In this document: in pieces, positions 12,401 to 19,916 of the stretch | Layout: each line of letters opens with the position of its first letter | How positions within the stretch are numbered: the stretch's first letter is position 1 | Origin: Catenulispora sp. MAP5-51 | GTDB taxonomy: Bacteria; Actinomycetota; Actinomycetes; Streptomycetales; Catenulisporaceae | DNA length: 64,000 bases | Assembly (NCBI RefSeq): GCF_041261205.1 | Contig: NZ_JBGCCH010000030.1 | Location: 61,326 to 125,325 of the forward strand | Direction: 5' to 3' | Notes under the pieces: model-generated | Told to the model about the DNA's origin: nothing | The model's input: only the letters and a program-made list of their open reading frames with translations | Databases searched by the model: none | Translations under genes and position numbers: made by a program

Positions 12401-12517
12401 ATGCAGCTCTTCGTAGGTGGCGGACGCACCGGCGCAGCGCACAGCCGGGCCGCGCGGGGTCAGCGCGAGCCCGCGCAGAAAGCGCTCGTGCACAGCGCCC
12501 GCGACTGCCCTTTCCAT
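9458..12517 (-). CDS. Two-domain adenylation protein: amino acid-ACP ligase fused to beta-amino acid (3-methylaspartate)-ACP ligase (VinM-VinN-like fusion)
   Basis: A 1019-residue protein with two complete ANL adenylation domains and no carrier or condensation domain. Half 1 (about 1-490) has FTSGSTGRPKGVA, NLYGPTE, YRTGD and a C-terminal NANRKID lysine, typical of amino acid-activating enzymes such as VinM (alanine). Half 2 (about 505-1019) has VYTSGSTAEPKGV, RFPLSWDYGLYK (Asp715), FGQTECKRISI (Lys817, Arg818) and a terminal HGKNAT lysine, resembling VinN-type 3-methylaspartate ligases in which Asp and basic residues bind the amino and carboxylate groups. In described pathways these are separate proteins that act on the same ACP, so the fusion is notable. 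ATG 12517 has a strong GAGGAG ribosome site. Substrates are inferred. Confidence 0.88.
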   Translation of the reverse strand: MERAVAGAVHERFLRGLALTPRGPAVRCAGASATYEELHDRALRQAGALAETGARTVAVLADKEPAAYAGILAGLYAGAAVVPLRPDFPAARTRRMLEASGATALVVDEWGTALTSELLGDRADVVVFGPGFTAASTALDEPRGVRPEDPAFILFTSGSTGRPKGVAVTHGATGHYFGLLDARYDFGPGDVFSQSFDLNFDCAVFDLFTAWGAGASLQTVPPYAYRDLPAFLNERRVTVWFSTPGAIALARRTSGLFPGSLPGLRWSLFAGEPLLCRDAADWQRAASNSTLENLYGPTELTVTVAAHRWSEPRSAALAVNGVVPIGSVHGGHDHVLLDEAGRAVEDEGELCVTGPQLSPGYLDPADETGRFVHREGRRWYRTGDRVRRIEGSELAYLGRADSQVQVHGWRIEPAEVEHALRTGTPVRDAVVVGVPKHGTTELVVFYTGETVRPVELAVRLRETLPETVVPRHFHHVEEFPVNANRKIDRARLTEHALALHPAVPEAPFVANGPAAFVHTLLDEAAGEVPDATAVRDAVGAWTYRELDEHSHAFAAWLAGHGVGPGDRILVQLPTARPQTAMFYGTSRHGAVFVPINPAMKPFHLGSVIDSAEPRLIVAADAETPRLRELTDTPVHGFDDVWREVESLREQGARAKAAGAHPEDVAVLVYTSGSTAEPKGVIEPHAQITFAARAIQAVLGYRPDDVVFCRFPLSWDYGLYKVLLACLGRSQIVLAGEESDLALLRRMREVGATIVPIVPSLAAMLTTLAAREDSSAGRAPVRLFTNTGAALPASTTEALRAAFPGTRVVRQFGQTECKRISIMPPDQDDQRPDSVGLPLPGTRVLILDDAGRELPPGQTGEIVAAGRHVMPGYWRSAELTARAFRRDPATGEPRLHTGDYGRLDEDGYLYFEGRRDDMFKRKGIRMSTLEIEAAAMDIPGVRAAGAVPPDGERDLALCVEADLPGHTVLRELARRLEPAKVPAICHVVAEFPLTAHGKNATAELARLIDAAHATADRARR

Positions 12518-12593
12518 GTTCTCCTCTTTACCGCGAAGGGAATTCCTACCGAGCTATGTTGCGTCAGACCCACTTCTCGGTATGCTCCGGCTC
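12518..12593. promoter_or_regulatory. Divergent intergenic region between ligase and ACP genes
   Basis: Only about 76 bp separate the minus-strand ligase start and the plus-strand ACP start, so promoters for both must overlap or lie inside coding DNA. The sequence is noticeably more AT-rich than its surroundings. A GAGGAG ribosome site for the ligase is clear; I see no strong ribosome site for the ACP and no confident -10/-35 pair. Confidence 0.4.
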
Positions 12594-12845
12594 ATGTGGG
12601 ATTCGCAATTCGAGCAACTCATCCGCAGCTACCTGCCGTTTCTCCCGGAACGCGAACCGCTTGAGGAGAACACCTCACTCCGGAAATACGGACTTGATTC
12701 CTTGGGCACGGTGGAACTCCTCTCCGTACTGGAATCCGAATACCAAATGCGTTTCCCGGAAGAGTCTCTGACTATGGAGACCTTTGCGACCCCGGCCGTT
12801 CTGTGGCTGGCGCTCGCGGCGGTGCGCTCAACGACCACCACCTGA
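12594..12845 (+). CDS. Stand-alone acyl carrier protein for starter assembly (VinL-like)
   Basis: An 83-residue ACP with the phosphopantetheine site YGLDSLGTVEL (Ser36) and a typical four-helix length. VinL-type carriers hold 3-methylaspartate, its decarboxylated form and then the aminoacylated dipeptide before transfer to the PKS loading ACP. The gene is the only plus-strand member of the cassette: it is divergent from the ligase and meets the acyltransferase gene tail-to-tail with an 18-bp 3' overlap. ATG 12582 is an alternative start. Codons are less GC-biased than in its neighbours. Confidence 0.88.
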   Translation: MWDSQFEQLIRSYLPFLPEREPLEENTSLRKYGLDSLGTVELLSVLESEYQMRFPEESLTMETFATPAVLWLALAAVRSTTTT

Positions 12846-13805
12846 TCCGCCGGGTGCCGGGCCGGCCCGGCGGCGCGGCTGCAGGGCGAGCCAAGGGGTG
12901 GCCGAGACCACCTCGAAGGCCCTCGTCGTGCAGCCGACCCGGCCGAACAGGCTGTCCGGCCCGGCCACGCAGACCCGCTCGACACCGAGGCCGCGCAGCC
13001 CAGCGACGGCCTCGGGCCAGCGCAGCGGGCGGACGAAGCTGTCGAGCAGCATGGCCCGCACCCCCGCGCCGTCCTTCACCACGGATCCGTCCTGGTCGGC
13101 GATCAGCGGCAGGAGCGGGTCGGCGAATGCGAGTTCTGCGAAAACCCCCTCGGCGACCATGCGGCGCAGCCCGTCGAACGCGGAGGAGTGCATCGGCGGG
13201 CGCATCGTGTAGAGGGAGAGGCCACCGAGCGAGCGCACCGCGCGCTCAAGCCACTCCAGATCCGTCTCCCGCAGCGAGACCATGAACAGGTCACGATCGA
13301 TGTAGCAGGAGACGTCAGACCAGCCGCCACGCGCGGCGTGCCCGTCGAGCAGTTCCCTGACCCGCTCCTCGGGAACCCGGGCGAACGAGTGGGTCACCAC
13401 GTCACGGTGCTCGACGGCGAAGTACTCCTGAAGGCAGCGCGCGATCCGGGCCGTCATCCACACCCCGTCCTCGAAGGACAGCGCCCCGACGCGCACGGCG
13501 GCCGGTTTCTCACCGAAGCTCGGTCCGACGCAGGCGATCGGCTCGACGCCGAGCTCGTCCTCGGCCCACTCGGCGAGCGCGAGACAGGCCACGAAGAAGG
13601 ACACCTGCGCGTACTCGGAATAGTCGCCTTCGGCGGCGGCGAAGCGGTCCGTCAGCGGGTAGCCGAGGCGGGCGTCGGCGGCGGCGGTCAGGCGCCGGGC
13701 GCGCCGGTCGAGCAGCAGGAACCTGCCGAGGTCGGCGAACCGGGTCGGCCCCATGCCGGGGAAGACCAGGGCGGTGCCCGGGCCGGGCAGGTCGTCGTCG
13801 CTCAT
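12828..13805 (-). CDS. Acyltransferase moving the dipeptidyl starter from free ACP to the PKS loading ACP (VinK-like)
   Basis: A 325-residue malonyl-CoA:ACP transacylase-fold protein. LVFPGMGPTRF replaces the usual FTGQGSQ oxyanion motif, and the nucleophile elbow is GPSFGE (Ser96) rather than GHSxG; HSSAFDGL probably holds the catalytic His. These departures fit the VinK subfamily, which transfers a peptidyl-beta-aminoacyl group between two ACPs instead of using malonyl-CoA. Its ATG overlaps the peptidase stop (TGATG), so the two are co-transcribed. An Arg/Gly/Pro-rich C-terminal tail overlaps the ACP gene end. Confidence 0.85.
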   Translation of the reverse strand: MSDDDLPGPGTALVFPGMGPTRFADLGRFLLLDRRARRLTAAADARLGYPLTDRFAAAEGDYSEYAQVSFFVACLALAEWAEDELGVEPIACVGPSFGEKPAAVRVGALSFEDGVWMTARIARCLQEYFAVEHRDVVTHSFARVPEERVRELLDGHAARGGWSDVSCYIDRDLFMVSLRETDLEWLERAVRSLGGLSLYTMRPPMHSSAFDGLRRMVAEGVFAELAFADPLLPLIADQDGSVVKDGAGVRAMLLDSFVRPLRWPEAVAGLRGLGVERVCVAGPDSLFGRVGCTTRAFEVVSATPWLALQPRRRAGPAPGGSGGGR

Positions 13806-14713
13806 CAGGATCGCGTCTCCAGGCCGGCGAGGAAACCGGAGACCACCGCGTGGAATCGCTCGGGCTCCTCCAGATGGGGCACGTGGCTGGAGTCCTCGAA
13901 GATCTCCCAACGGGCATCCGGGATCAGCTCGTCGAACGGACGGACCGTCACCGGGGTGGCCTCGTCGTACCGGCCGGACAGGACCAGCGTCGGCACGGAG
14001 ATCTCCGGCAGCCGGTCCTCGACCGACCAATCCCGCAGCGTGCCGATGACGTGGAACTCGCTCGGGCCGTTCATCGTCCGGTAGACCGTCGGGTTGTCGG
14101 CCGTCTCCATGAAGGAGGCGAGGTAGTCCCGGGGCCACGGGTCGATGCGGCAGACATGCCGGCCGTAGAACACCCGCATCGCCTCGAAGTACTCGTCGGA
14201 GTCCGTGGTACCGGCTGCCTCGTGCCGCCGCAGTACCTCGTCCACGCCGTCGGGCAGAGCGGCGCGCAGCACCTCCATCTCGCTGCGCCACAACCGGTAC
14301 GAGGCCGGGGCGTTGGCGATGATCAGACCCCGCAGTCCGGCGGGCCGGTCGGCGGCGTGCCGCGCGGCGAGCATGCCTCCCCAGGACTGCCCGAACAGCA
14401 CGTAGCGCTCGGCGATGCCGAGCCCTTCCAGCAGGTTCGCCAGCTCGTCCAGGAACAGGCCGGGCGTCCAGAACTCCGCGCCGTGGTCGGGCAGTCGGGT
14501 GGATCCGCCGTTGCCGAGCTGGTCGTAGTGCACGACCGCCCGGCCGTCCTCGGCCAGCGAGCTCAGCGCGAGGAGGTAGTCGTGGCTGCTGCCGGGACCA
14601 CCGTGCACGACGACCAGCGGCGGCGCTTCGCCGTCCAGCCTTCCGGTGACCCGGTACCACGTCCGGAACTCTCCGAACGGCAGCCAACCTGTGGCGACTG
14701 AGGCCACCGCCAT
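13805..14713 (-). CDS. Alpha/beta-hydrolase aminopeptidase removing the protecting aminoacyl group (VinJ-like, proline iminopeptidase family)
   Basis: A 302-residue peptidase with VVHGGPGSSHDY (oxyanion), DQLGNGGST, the nucleophile elbow GQSWGG (Ser110), SGRYDEATP (Asp) and DSSHVPHLE (His). VinJ-type enzymes hydrolyse the terminal alanine from the polyketide chain so that the freed amine can attack in macrolactam closure. The start is ATG 14713, preceded by a GAGGAGA ribosome site; in-frame codons further upstream show no family similarity. The gene heads the peptidase-acyltransferase pair. Confidence 0.88.
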   Translation of the reverse strand: MAVASVATGWLPFGEFRTWYRVTGRLDGEAPPLVVVHGGPGSSHDYLLALSSLAEDGRAVVHYDQLGNGGSTRLPDHGAEFWTPGLFLDELANLLEGLGIAERYVLFGQSWGGMLAARHAADRPAGLRGLIIANAPASYRLWRSEMEVLRAALPDGVDEVLRRHEAAGTTDSDEYFEAMRVFYGRHVCRIDPWPRDYLASFMETADNPTVYRTMNGPSEFHVIGTLRDWSVEDRLPEISVPTLVLSGRYDEATPVTVRPFDELIPDARWEIFEDSSHVPHLEEPERFHAVVSGFLAGLETRS

Positions 14714-14889
14714 GTTCGCTCTCCTCGCACGCGGGACAACCTCGATCATGCCCTCGGCCGCCTGCCGTGACAGCCCCTGAATGACATCCCGGGAACGGAA
14801 GGAAATTAGGGGTCGAAGGCCGCTTTGTCCGAATCCGGGGTAGCTAGGGGTCGGCCCGGATTCGGCAGCACGGCTGCCGCCAAACCGGT

Positions 14890-15205
14890 TCACTCCGGCT
14901 TCGATCCCGGGGTGAGGCGATCGAGTCGGTCCGCGATGTGCCGGACCACCTCGGGGGCGTGGTCGGCCAGGTAGAAGTGGCCACCGGGAAAGATCCGCAG
15001 ATCGAAGTCACGGTTCGCCGCGGCGGTCCTGGCGTCCGGGATATTGCACGGCGAGCACTTCGACCTTCGGCGCCAGGGCCTGCGACACCGCGCGGAAGAA
15101 GGACGCTGATCCGCCCGCGTGCGGAAGGCACAGTAGGCGGACGGGAGCGTCCGGCGACGGGTGGTACCTGCGGATCCACAGGTCACGGTCAGTGGCTACA
15201 GACAT
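14890..15205 (-). pseudogene. Type II thioesterase remnant with internal deletion and frameshift
   Basis: The N-terminal part in one frame reads LLCLPHAGGSASFF through AVQYPGRQDRRGEP and then stops near 15010. The C-terminal part continues in another frame with RDFDLRIFPGGHFYL to the stop at 14890, keeping the catalytic His motif GGHF. Intact family members are about 240-260 residues; here roughly 150 residues between the two blocks are missing, including the GHSxG nucleophile. The 5' end overlaps the NRPS stop by 10 bp, showing it was once coupled to the NRPS. It cannot make a working editing thioesterase. Confidence 0.8.
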
Positions 15206-18200
15206 GGTGTGCACTCGGTCTCCAGGTCGGGTCGTCGCCACAGCGCGCGCAGCCACGGGTCTGCCGACACCACCGTGTCCATCGGACGGTCGCCGTCCTG
15301 ACCACAGGCGACGATGATCTCCCGCATCCGCCGCAGCAGGCCGTCCGCATAGTGCGCGGGGACGAACGACGTGTCGTATTGGGCGACCAGCCGCAGCGCG
15401 GTTCCCTCCTGCCGGGCTATCACGTTCAGCTCCACCGGCTGCTGGTAGTCCAGTCCCTCGTAGCCGTCCTGGAACTGTTCTCGGCGCTGGATCGTGCAGT
15501 CTGCCAGCTTCAGGCCGGTCACCGGCGCGATCGCCTCGAAGGTCACCCACTGGTTCTGAGACATCAGGGTCAGCAGGTCCGGTACCGCCTCGCAGAGCGT
15601 GGATGTATCGGCATTGGCATGCCGGTAAGTCGCGTTCAGCTCGTCGGCCGCGCACCGCAAGCTGTCCACGAAGGACATCCCGGCGCTAACCCGTTGCCGT
15701 AGCAGCACCACGTCGACGAACAGTCCGACCGTCCGTTCTTGCTCCGGAGTGCGCCGCGCCGCGTTGACGGTGTGCAGAAGCACCTCGGGATCACCGGTGT
15801 CGGCTGCTATGAGCGCGTGCATCATCGCGTAGAGCGCGGCTTGCAGTGTCGCCCGGTTCGCCCTTACCAAGCTCAGGAACTCCGCTGCGGGCACGACGAG
15901 GTTGCTCGCTCTGGTGCCCCGGTCCGCCACCTCGTCCGGGATCAGTCTGGTGCGCTGGTCCGCCGTGGCGTTCTGTATCCGTTGTCTGGGGATGAGCTCG
16001 ATGGGCTTCGCGCCTCTGCACTTCTCGGCCCAGTAGGCCAGATCGGCCAAAGTAGGCGCCGGGACGGGCTGCCCGATCGCGGCGCGATAGTCGGGCACCG
16101 CCTCCAGTCCGGAGTCGCGGCCGAGCCGGAAGCCCTCGTAGAGCTGGGTCAGCTCACGCTCGATCAGTGCGATCGACAAGTCGTCGGAGATCATGTGATG
16201 CGCTCGCAGCGACAACGTGTGTTCGAGGTCGGAGGCGCTGATCAGGTCGGCCGCGAACACCCGCCCGGACGCCGGTTCGAGCGGCTCGGTACGCAGCAGA
16301 TCCACCGGCTCCGTCCCGGGCCCCGCCGTCCGCAGCAGCCCCGTCTTCGCCGGCCGGATTACCTGGTAGCCCTCGCCTGGCCGCATATGCAGCGATGACC
16401 GCAGCGCCGCGTGCCGACCGACTAGTTCGTCCACCGCGTCGCCGAGCGCGGCGACGTCGAGCGGTCCGCTGATCCGATAGGTGACCGACAGGGTGAAATC
16501 CGGGCCGGCGACGATGTTCCAGCCCGCCGCCTGGTCCTCTTCCCAGGTCGCGTACTGCAACGCGCTGAACGGGAGCCGGTCGCCGACGTCCGGCTCGGGC
16601 GGGTCGGCAACCTGGTGGCTCCGGGGCGGTGCGGTGACCAGCCAGGCCGCCAGGCGTCCCACCGTCGGGTGGTCGAAGACGACCCTGATCGGCGCGTCCA
16701 CAGCGAACTCGTCGCCGAGGCGGTGCGCGGCGCGGGCAGCCAACAGCGAGTCGCCGCCCAGCTCGATGAAGTCGTCGTGCAGACCGGCCCGGTCCACGCC
16801 GAGCAGTTCGGCGAAGATCGCGGCGACCCGCAGCTCGTCCGGCCGCGTCGCCGGAACGTAGGCAGTGCTCAGCTCCGGTCGCCGGACCGGCGGCTCGGGC
16901 AGCGCCGTCCGGTCGATCTTGCCGTTGCTGTTCAGCGGCATCCGGGGCAGCACGACGTAGGTCGACGGACGCTCGTACTCGGGCAACGACTTCTCCGCGT
17001 GGCGCCGCACCTCGGCCCGCAGCGTCTCAGCCGCCGACGCGCCTTCGGACGCCGACGTGACATAAGCCACCAGACTCTCCGAATCACGCTTCACGACGAC
17101 CGCTTCGCGGACTCCGGACGCACCGCGCAACACCGCGGCGACACCGTCGAGCTCGATCCGGTAGCCGCGCACCTTGACCTGGTCGTCGATGCGGCCCCGG
17201 ACTTCAAGCAGGCCGTCCGCGCGCCACCGTCCCACGTCTCCGGTGCGGTAGACCCGGCGCGCGGGGTCCGCCGGATGCGGCACGAACTTGGCCCGGGTCA
17301 ACTCCGGCTGCCCGAGATAGCCTTCCGCGAGGTTGGCCCCGCCGACGCACAGCTCACCGAACTCGCCCGGCGGCAGCACCCGCTGGTCGGCGTCCAACAC
17401 CAGGACTTCCGTGTTCAGCACCGGAGTGCCGATGACCACATCCTCACCGGGACGCAGGGTGGCGCCGGCACACCACACCGCCGCCTCGGTCGGACCGTAC
17501 TCGTTGACCAGCTCGACATCGGGCATCCGCCGGTAGTGCTCCTCGACCAACTCGGCGGGAACGCTCTCACCGCCCAACACGACCATCCGCAGCGTCGGCG
17601 CCGGCTTGTCCACCGAGCATAGAACGGCTTGATACAGCGACGGCGTGATCTCCGTGTGCGTGGTGCCGCCCGTGGACAGTGCCTCCACGAGGTCGCCGAG
17701 GAGTCCGGCCGGGTCGGCCGCGAGCATCCTCAGCGTGCCGCCCGTGGCGAAAGTCCACCAGACGACTGCGATGCATAGGTCGAAGGTCATCGCGTGGGCG
17801 TACACGAACTCGCCGATCGAGCTGCCGTAACGAAGCAGGCGGGCCTGGGTGGAGTTGGCGATGGCGCCGTGCGACACCGCCACCGGCTTCGGCCGTCCCG
17901 TGCTGCCCGACGTGTGGATCACGTACGCCAGCGCACCGGCGGCCGGCTCGGGCCACCCCAGCCACCCCGCGTCCGGCGACGCCCGGCCGATCGCCGCGTC
18001 GCCGAACAGAACCTGCCGGACGTCCCCGATGACGGTACGTTCCCGCTCCACAACAAGGAGCCGGGCACCGATGCCGGCCAGCATCTGCCGGACCAGCGCG
18101 TCGGGATGACCCGGATCGACGGGCACATGCACCGCGCCGGCGGTGAACACCGCGACCTGCGTCACCACCGCCGCGACACCGCGCGGCAGGCAGCTGGCCA

Positions 18201-18381
18201 CCAGCGCGCCAGGCCGGACACCGAGGCTCCGCAAATGCGAGGCGAGAAGGTGCACCTCGTCGAGGAGCTCCTCGTAGGTCAGCTCTCTACTCGCGTCTTT
18301 GACAGCGACGACCTTTGGGCGCTGCGCAGCACTACGGCGCAACATGGCGAGCACCGACGGAGCCTCGGCAGTAGGGATCAC
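15196..18381 (-). CDS. Nonribosomal peptide synthetase with domain order A-PCP-C
   Basis: About 1061 residues: adenylation domain (about 10-500; HTSGSTGRPKPVA, NEYGPTE, YRTGD, NSNGKID), PCP (GGDSLLA, Ser545) and condensation domain (about 590-1050; HHMISDD with His728-His729). Two core motifs are unusual: A3 has PKP instead of PKG, and the C motif ends in Asp rather than Gly. The specificity pocket contains Asp and Leu from FDLCIA and Glu-Val-Trp around EYGPTEAAVW; I could not assign a substrate. GTG 18381 was chosen where family similarity begins; the frame stays open to 18480. The downstream thioesterase is broken, so the NRPS may be a remnant or act with proteins outside the window. Confidence 0.85.
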   Translation of the reverse strand: MIPTAEAPSVLAMLRRSAAQRPKVVAVKDASRELTYEELLDEVHLLASHLRSLGVRPGALVASCLPRGVAAVVTQVAVFTAGAVHVPVDPGHPDALVRQMLAGIGARLLVVERERTVIGDVRQVLFGDAAIGRASPDAGWLGWPEPAAGALAYVIHTSGSTGRPKPVAVSHGAIANSTQARLLRYGSSIGEFVYAHAMTFDLCIAVVWWTFATGGTLRMLAADPAGLLGDLVEALSTGGTTHTEITPSLYQAVLCSVDKPAPTLRMVVLGGESVPAELVEEHYRRMPDVELVNEYGPTEAAVWCAGATLRPGEDVVIGTPVLNTEVLVLDADQRVLPPGEFGELCVGGANLAEGYLGQPELTRAKFVPHPADPARRVYRTGDVGRWRADGLLEVRGRIDDQVKVRGYRIELDGVAAVLRGASGVREAVVVKRDSESLVAYVTSASEGASAAETLRAEVRRHAEKSLPEYERPSTYVVLPRMPLNSNGKIDRTALPEPPVRRPELSTAYVPATRPDELRVAAIFAELLGVDRAGLHDDFIELGGDSLLAARAAHRLGDEFAVDAPIRVVFDHPTVGRLAAWLVTAPPRSHQVADPPEPDVGDRLPFSALQYATWEEDQAAGWNIVAGPDFTLSVTYRISGPLDVAALGDAVDELVGRHAALRSSLHMRPGEGYQVIRPAKTGLLRTAGPGTEPVDLLRTEPLEPASGRVFAADLISASDLEHTLSLRAHHMISDDLSIALIERELTQLYEGFRLGRDSGLEAVPDYRAAIGQPVPAPTLADLAYWAEKCRGAKPIELIPRQRIQNATADQRTRLIPDEVADRGTRASNLVVPAAEFLSLVRANRATLQAALYAMMHALIAADTGDPEVLLHTVNAARRTPEQERTVGLFVDVVLLRQRVSAGMSFVDSLRCAADELNATYRHANADTSTLCEAVPDLLTLMSQNQWVTFEAIAPVTGLKLADCTIQRREQFQDGYEGLDYQQPVELNVIARQEGTALRLVAQYDTSFVPAHYADGLLRRMREIIVACGQDGDRPMDTVVSADPWLRALWRRPDLETECTPCL

Positions 18382-18511
18382 GTCGCCAGTGTGCTCACAC
18401 TGCCGCTGCCTTGCGAGACCCGGAATCCGCCCAGAATCATTCCTCACAACACACATGCGCCGTGCCATGAACTCGCACACGTTTGCCAGCCGGACGTGGC
18501 TTTGCCAGGTA

Positions 18512-18928
18512 TCAGTTTCCGCAGACGCTCTTCACTGCCGCCGAATCCGACGTGACCTTCGCCGAGATGGTGGTGACGTCCGCTGCCGCCGCCCTGTCGC
18601 CGGCGTCAGCCTTTCCGATGGCCGAGACGAGTGACGTGTAGTCGGCGGCGAACGCGGTCATGGCCGTCTTGGCGCTCGGATCGGTTGCCGCGGCGGCCTC
18701 CTGGGTGAGGCTCTGGGCCAGCGCCTGCCCGTTCTTGAGGGTCGTGGCCTGGTCCGTGGCGCCGTTGTTGCCGCTGACCGCGGCCGCGATCAGCGTGGCG
18801 AAGTCATTGCAGGACGTGGTCTTGGCCGACACCGCCGGCGTCGATGAACACGCCGACACACCGATTGCCGCGGACACGAGCACGAGAACGAGCGCCGCAG
18901 CTCGGACGGTCTTGGTGCGGTGGGCCAC
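18512..18928 (-). CDS. Small secreted lipoprotein, function unknown
   Basis: A 138-residue protein with a charged N-terminus, a hydrophobic stretch (AAALVLVLVSAAIGV) and the lipobox VSAC, followed by a Ser/Thr/Ala/Asp-rich mature domain with helical character (DFATLIAAAVSGNNGATD). Two further Cys residues (SCND near the start and SVCGN at the end) may form a disulfide. It starts with GTG 18928. No enzymatic motif is visible. It is transcribed in the same direction as the NRPS, with no evidence of a functional link. Confidence 0.7.
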   Translation of the reverse strand: MAHRTKTVRAAALVLVLVSAAIGVSACSSTPAVSAKTTSCNDFATLIAAAVSGNNGATDQATTLKNGQALAQSLTQEAAAATDPSAKTAMTAFAADYTSLVSAIGKADAGDRAAAADVTTISAKVTSDSAAVKSVCGN

Positions 18929-19141
18929 TGGTCTACTCCCGTTGCCGATCCGGTGATCATCACCGGCCCCTTCACCCTAGACGGCAGCACCGGGACATCA
19001 GCTCCCATCGGCTCAGCGTCGGGCAGCGCTCACGAAATCCAAACGCCGGCCGCGGGCTGGCCCATGACGTTCACACAACCGTTCCTCGGCGCGGTCACGG
19101 ACGGCGCGGCAGGCGCGGCATCACCAGGTCACCAGGCCACC

Positions 19142-19516
19142 TCATGTCTCCAAGCCTGCCCGCTCGGAGACGGACCGCGACCACGGCGCCCGGGGCGGCC
19201 CGGTGACCAGCAGGACCGGCTCGCGCCCTGGCCGGGGCAAGTACTTCACCGGCAGGTACCAACCGACGGCGCTGCTGTATCTGGGCCCCATGACCGTCGC
19301 CGTCAGCGCGTCCGCGTCGAGCCTGGAGATCCTTATGGTGAGCTTGACGACCGGATTCCCACGCCAGTCTGTCCGGTACCTCGCGGCATCCATCTCGGTG
19401 ATCAAAGCCTCGGTCTCGGTTCCACCGCGCTTGAGCCGACGTCCGCGAACTGTCCCGGCGATGCCGACGGTGACCGCACGAATCGCGACGAATATCAAAC
19501 CGACAAGAAGCTGCAC
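19142..19516 (-). CDS. Small protein with one N-terminal membrane segment, hypothetical
   Basis: 124 codons beginning with GTG. Residues 1-20 (LLVGLIFVAIRAVTVGIAG) look like a membrane anchor; then follow a basic RGRRLKRG patch and a beta-rich domain (TEALITEMDAARYRTDWRGNPVVKLTIRI), which recalls small DUF3592-like extracytoplasmic domains. Codon use fits a real gene only moderately and the C-terminus becomes irregular. I do not recognise a function; it may be a decaying gene in this relic-rich stretch. Confidence 0.5.
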   Translation of the reverse strand: MQLLVGLIFVAIRAVTVGIAGTVRGRRLKRGGTETEALITEMDAARYRTDWRGNPVVKLTIRISRLDADALTATVMGPRYSSAVGWYLPVKYLPRPGREPVLLVTGPPRAPWSRSVSERAGLET

Positions 19517-19763
19517 CGCCAGATCCCTTCAAGCGTCCCGCTTGGTCTCAAGAACACCCGGTGGGAACGTTGGCGTTGATGGCACTCTCGCCAGAGCACG
19601 ATCGACGAGACGGGTTCGCCCGACCACAAGCCAGCAACTCTCTCCGCACTGCGGAGCAGATACGAAGCCGTGGCCTCCGATATGAGTAAACAGCACCGAA
19701 TCCGGGGCCTCGCATTGGGGCTCTAGAACGTTTGGGACCAGTCGCCCATCGGTGACCCGTCTC

Positions 19764-19791
19764 GTGCTCCCCGCGCACGCGGGCTGATCCC
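19764..19791. repeat. Solitary 28-bp type I-E CRISPR-like repeat
   Basis: The segment begins GTGCTCCCCGCGCACGCGGG and ends CTGATCCC, matching the usual actinobacterial type I-E repeat in length and palindromic core. No second copy lies 60-61 bp on either side. It sits in the roughly 400-bp gene-poor gap between 19517 and 19916, in which I see nothing else convincing. Confidence 0.5.
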
Positions 19792-19916
19792 TGCCCCCTG
19801 CTACAGCGGCCTGAGCAACCTTCTCTAGCGGCTCGCACTTGCCAAACTCGCACTTCAGCGACTCGCACATTGCCAGCCGGGGCCGCACTGTTGGATATCG
19901 CGGCCCCGGCCGGCAG

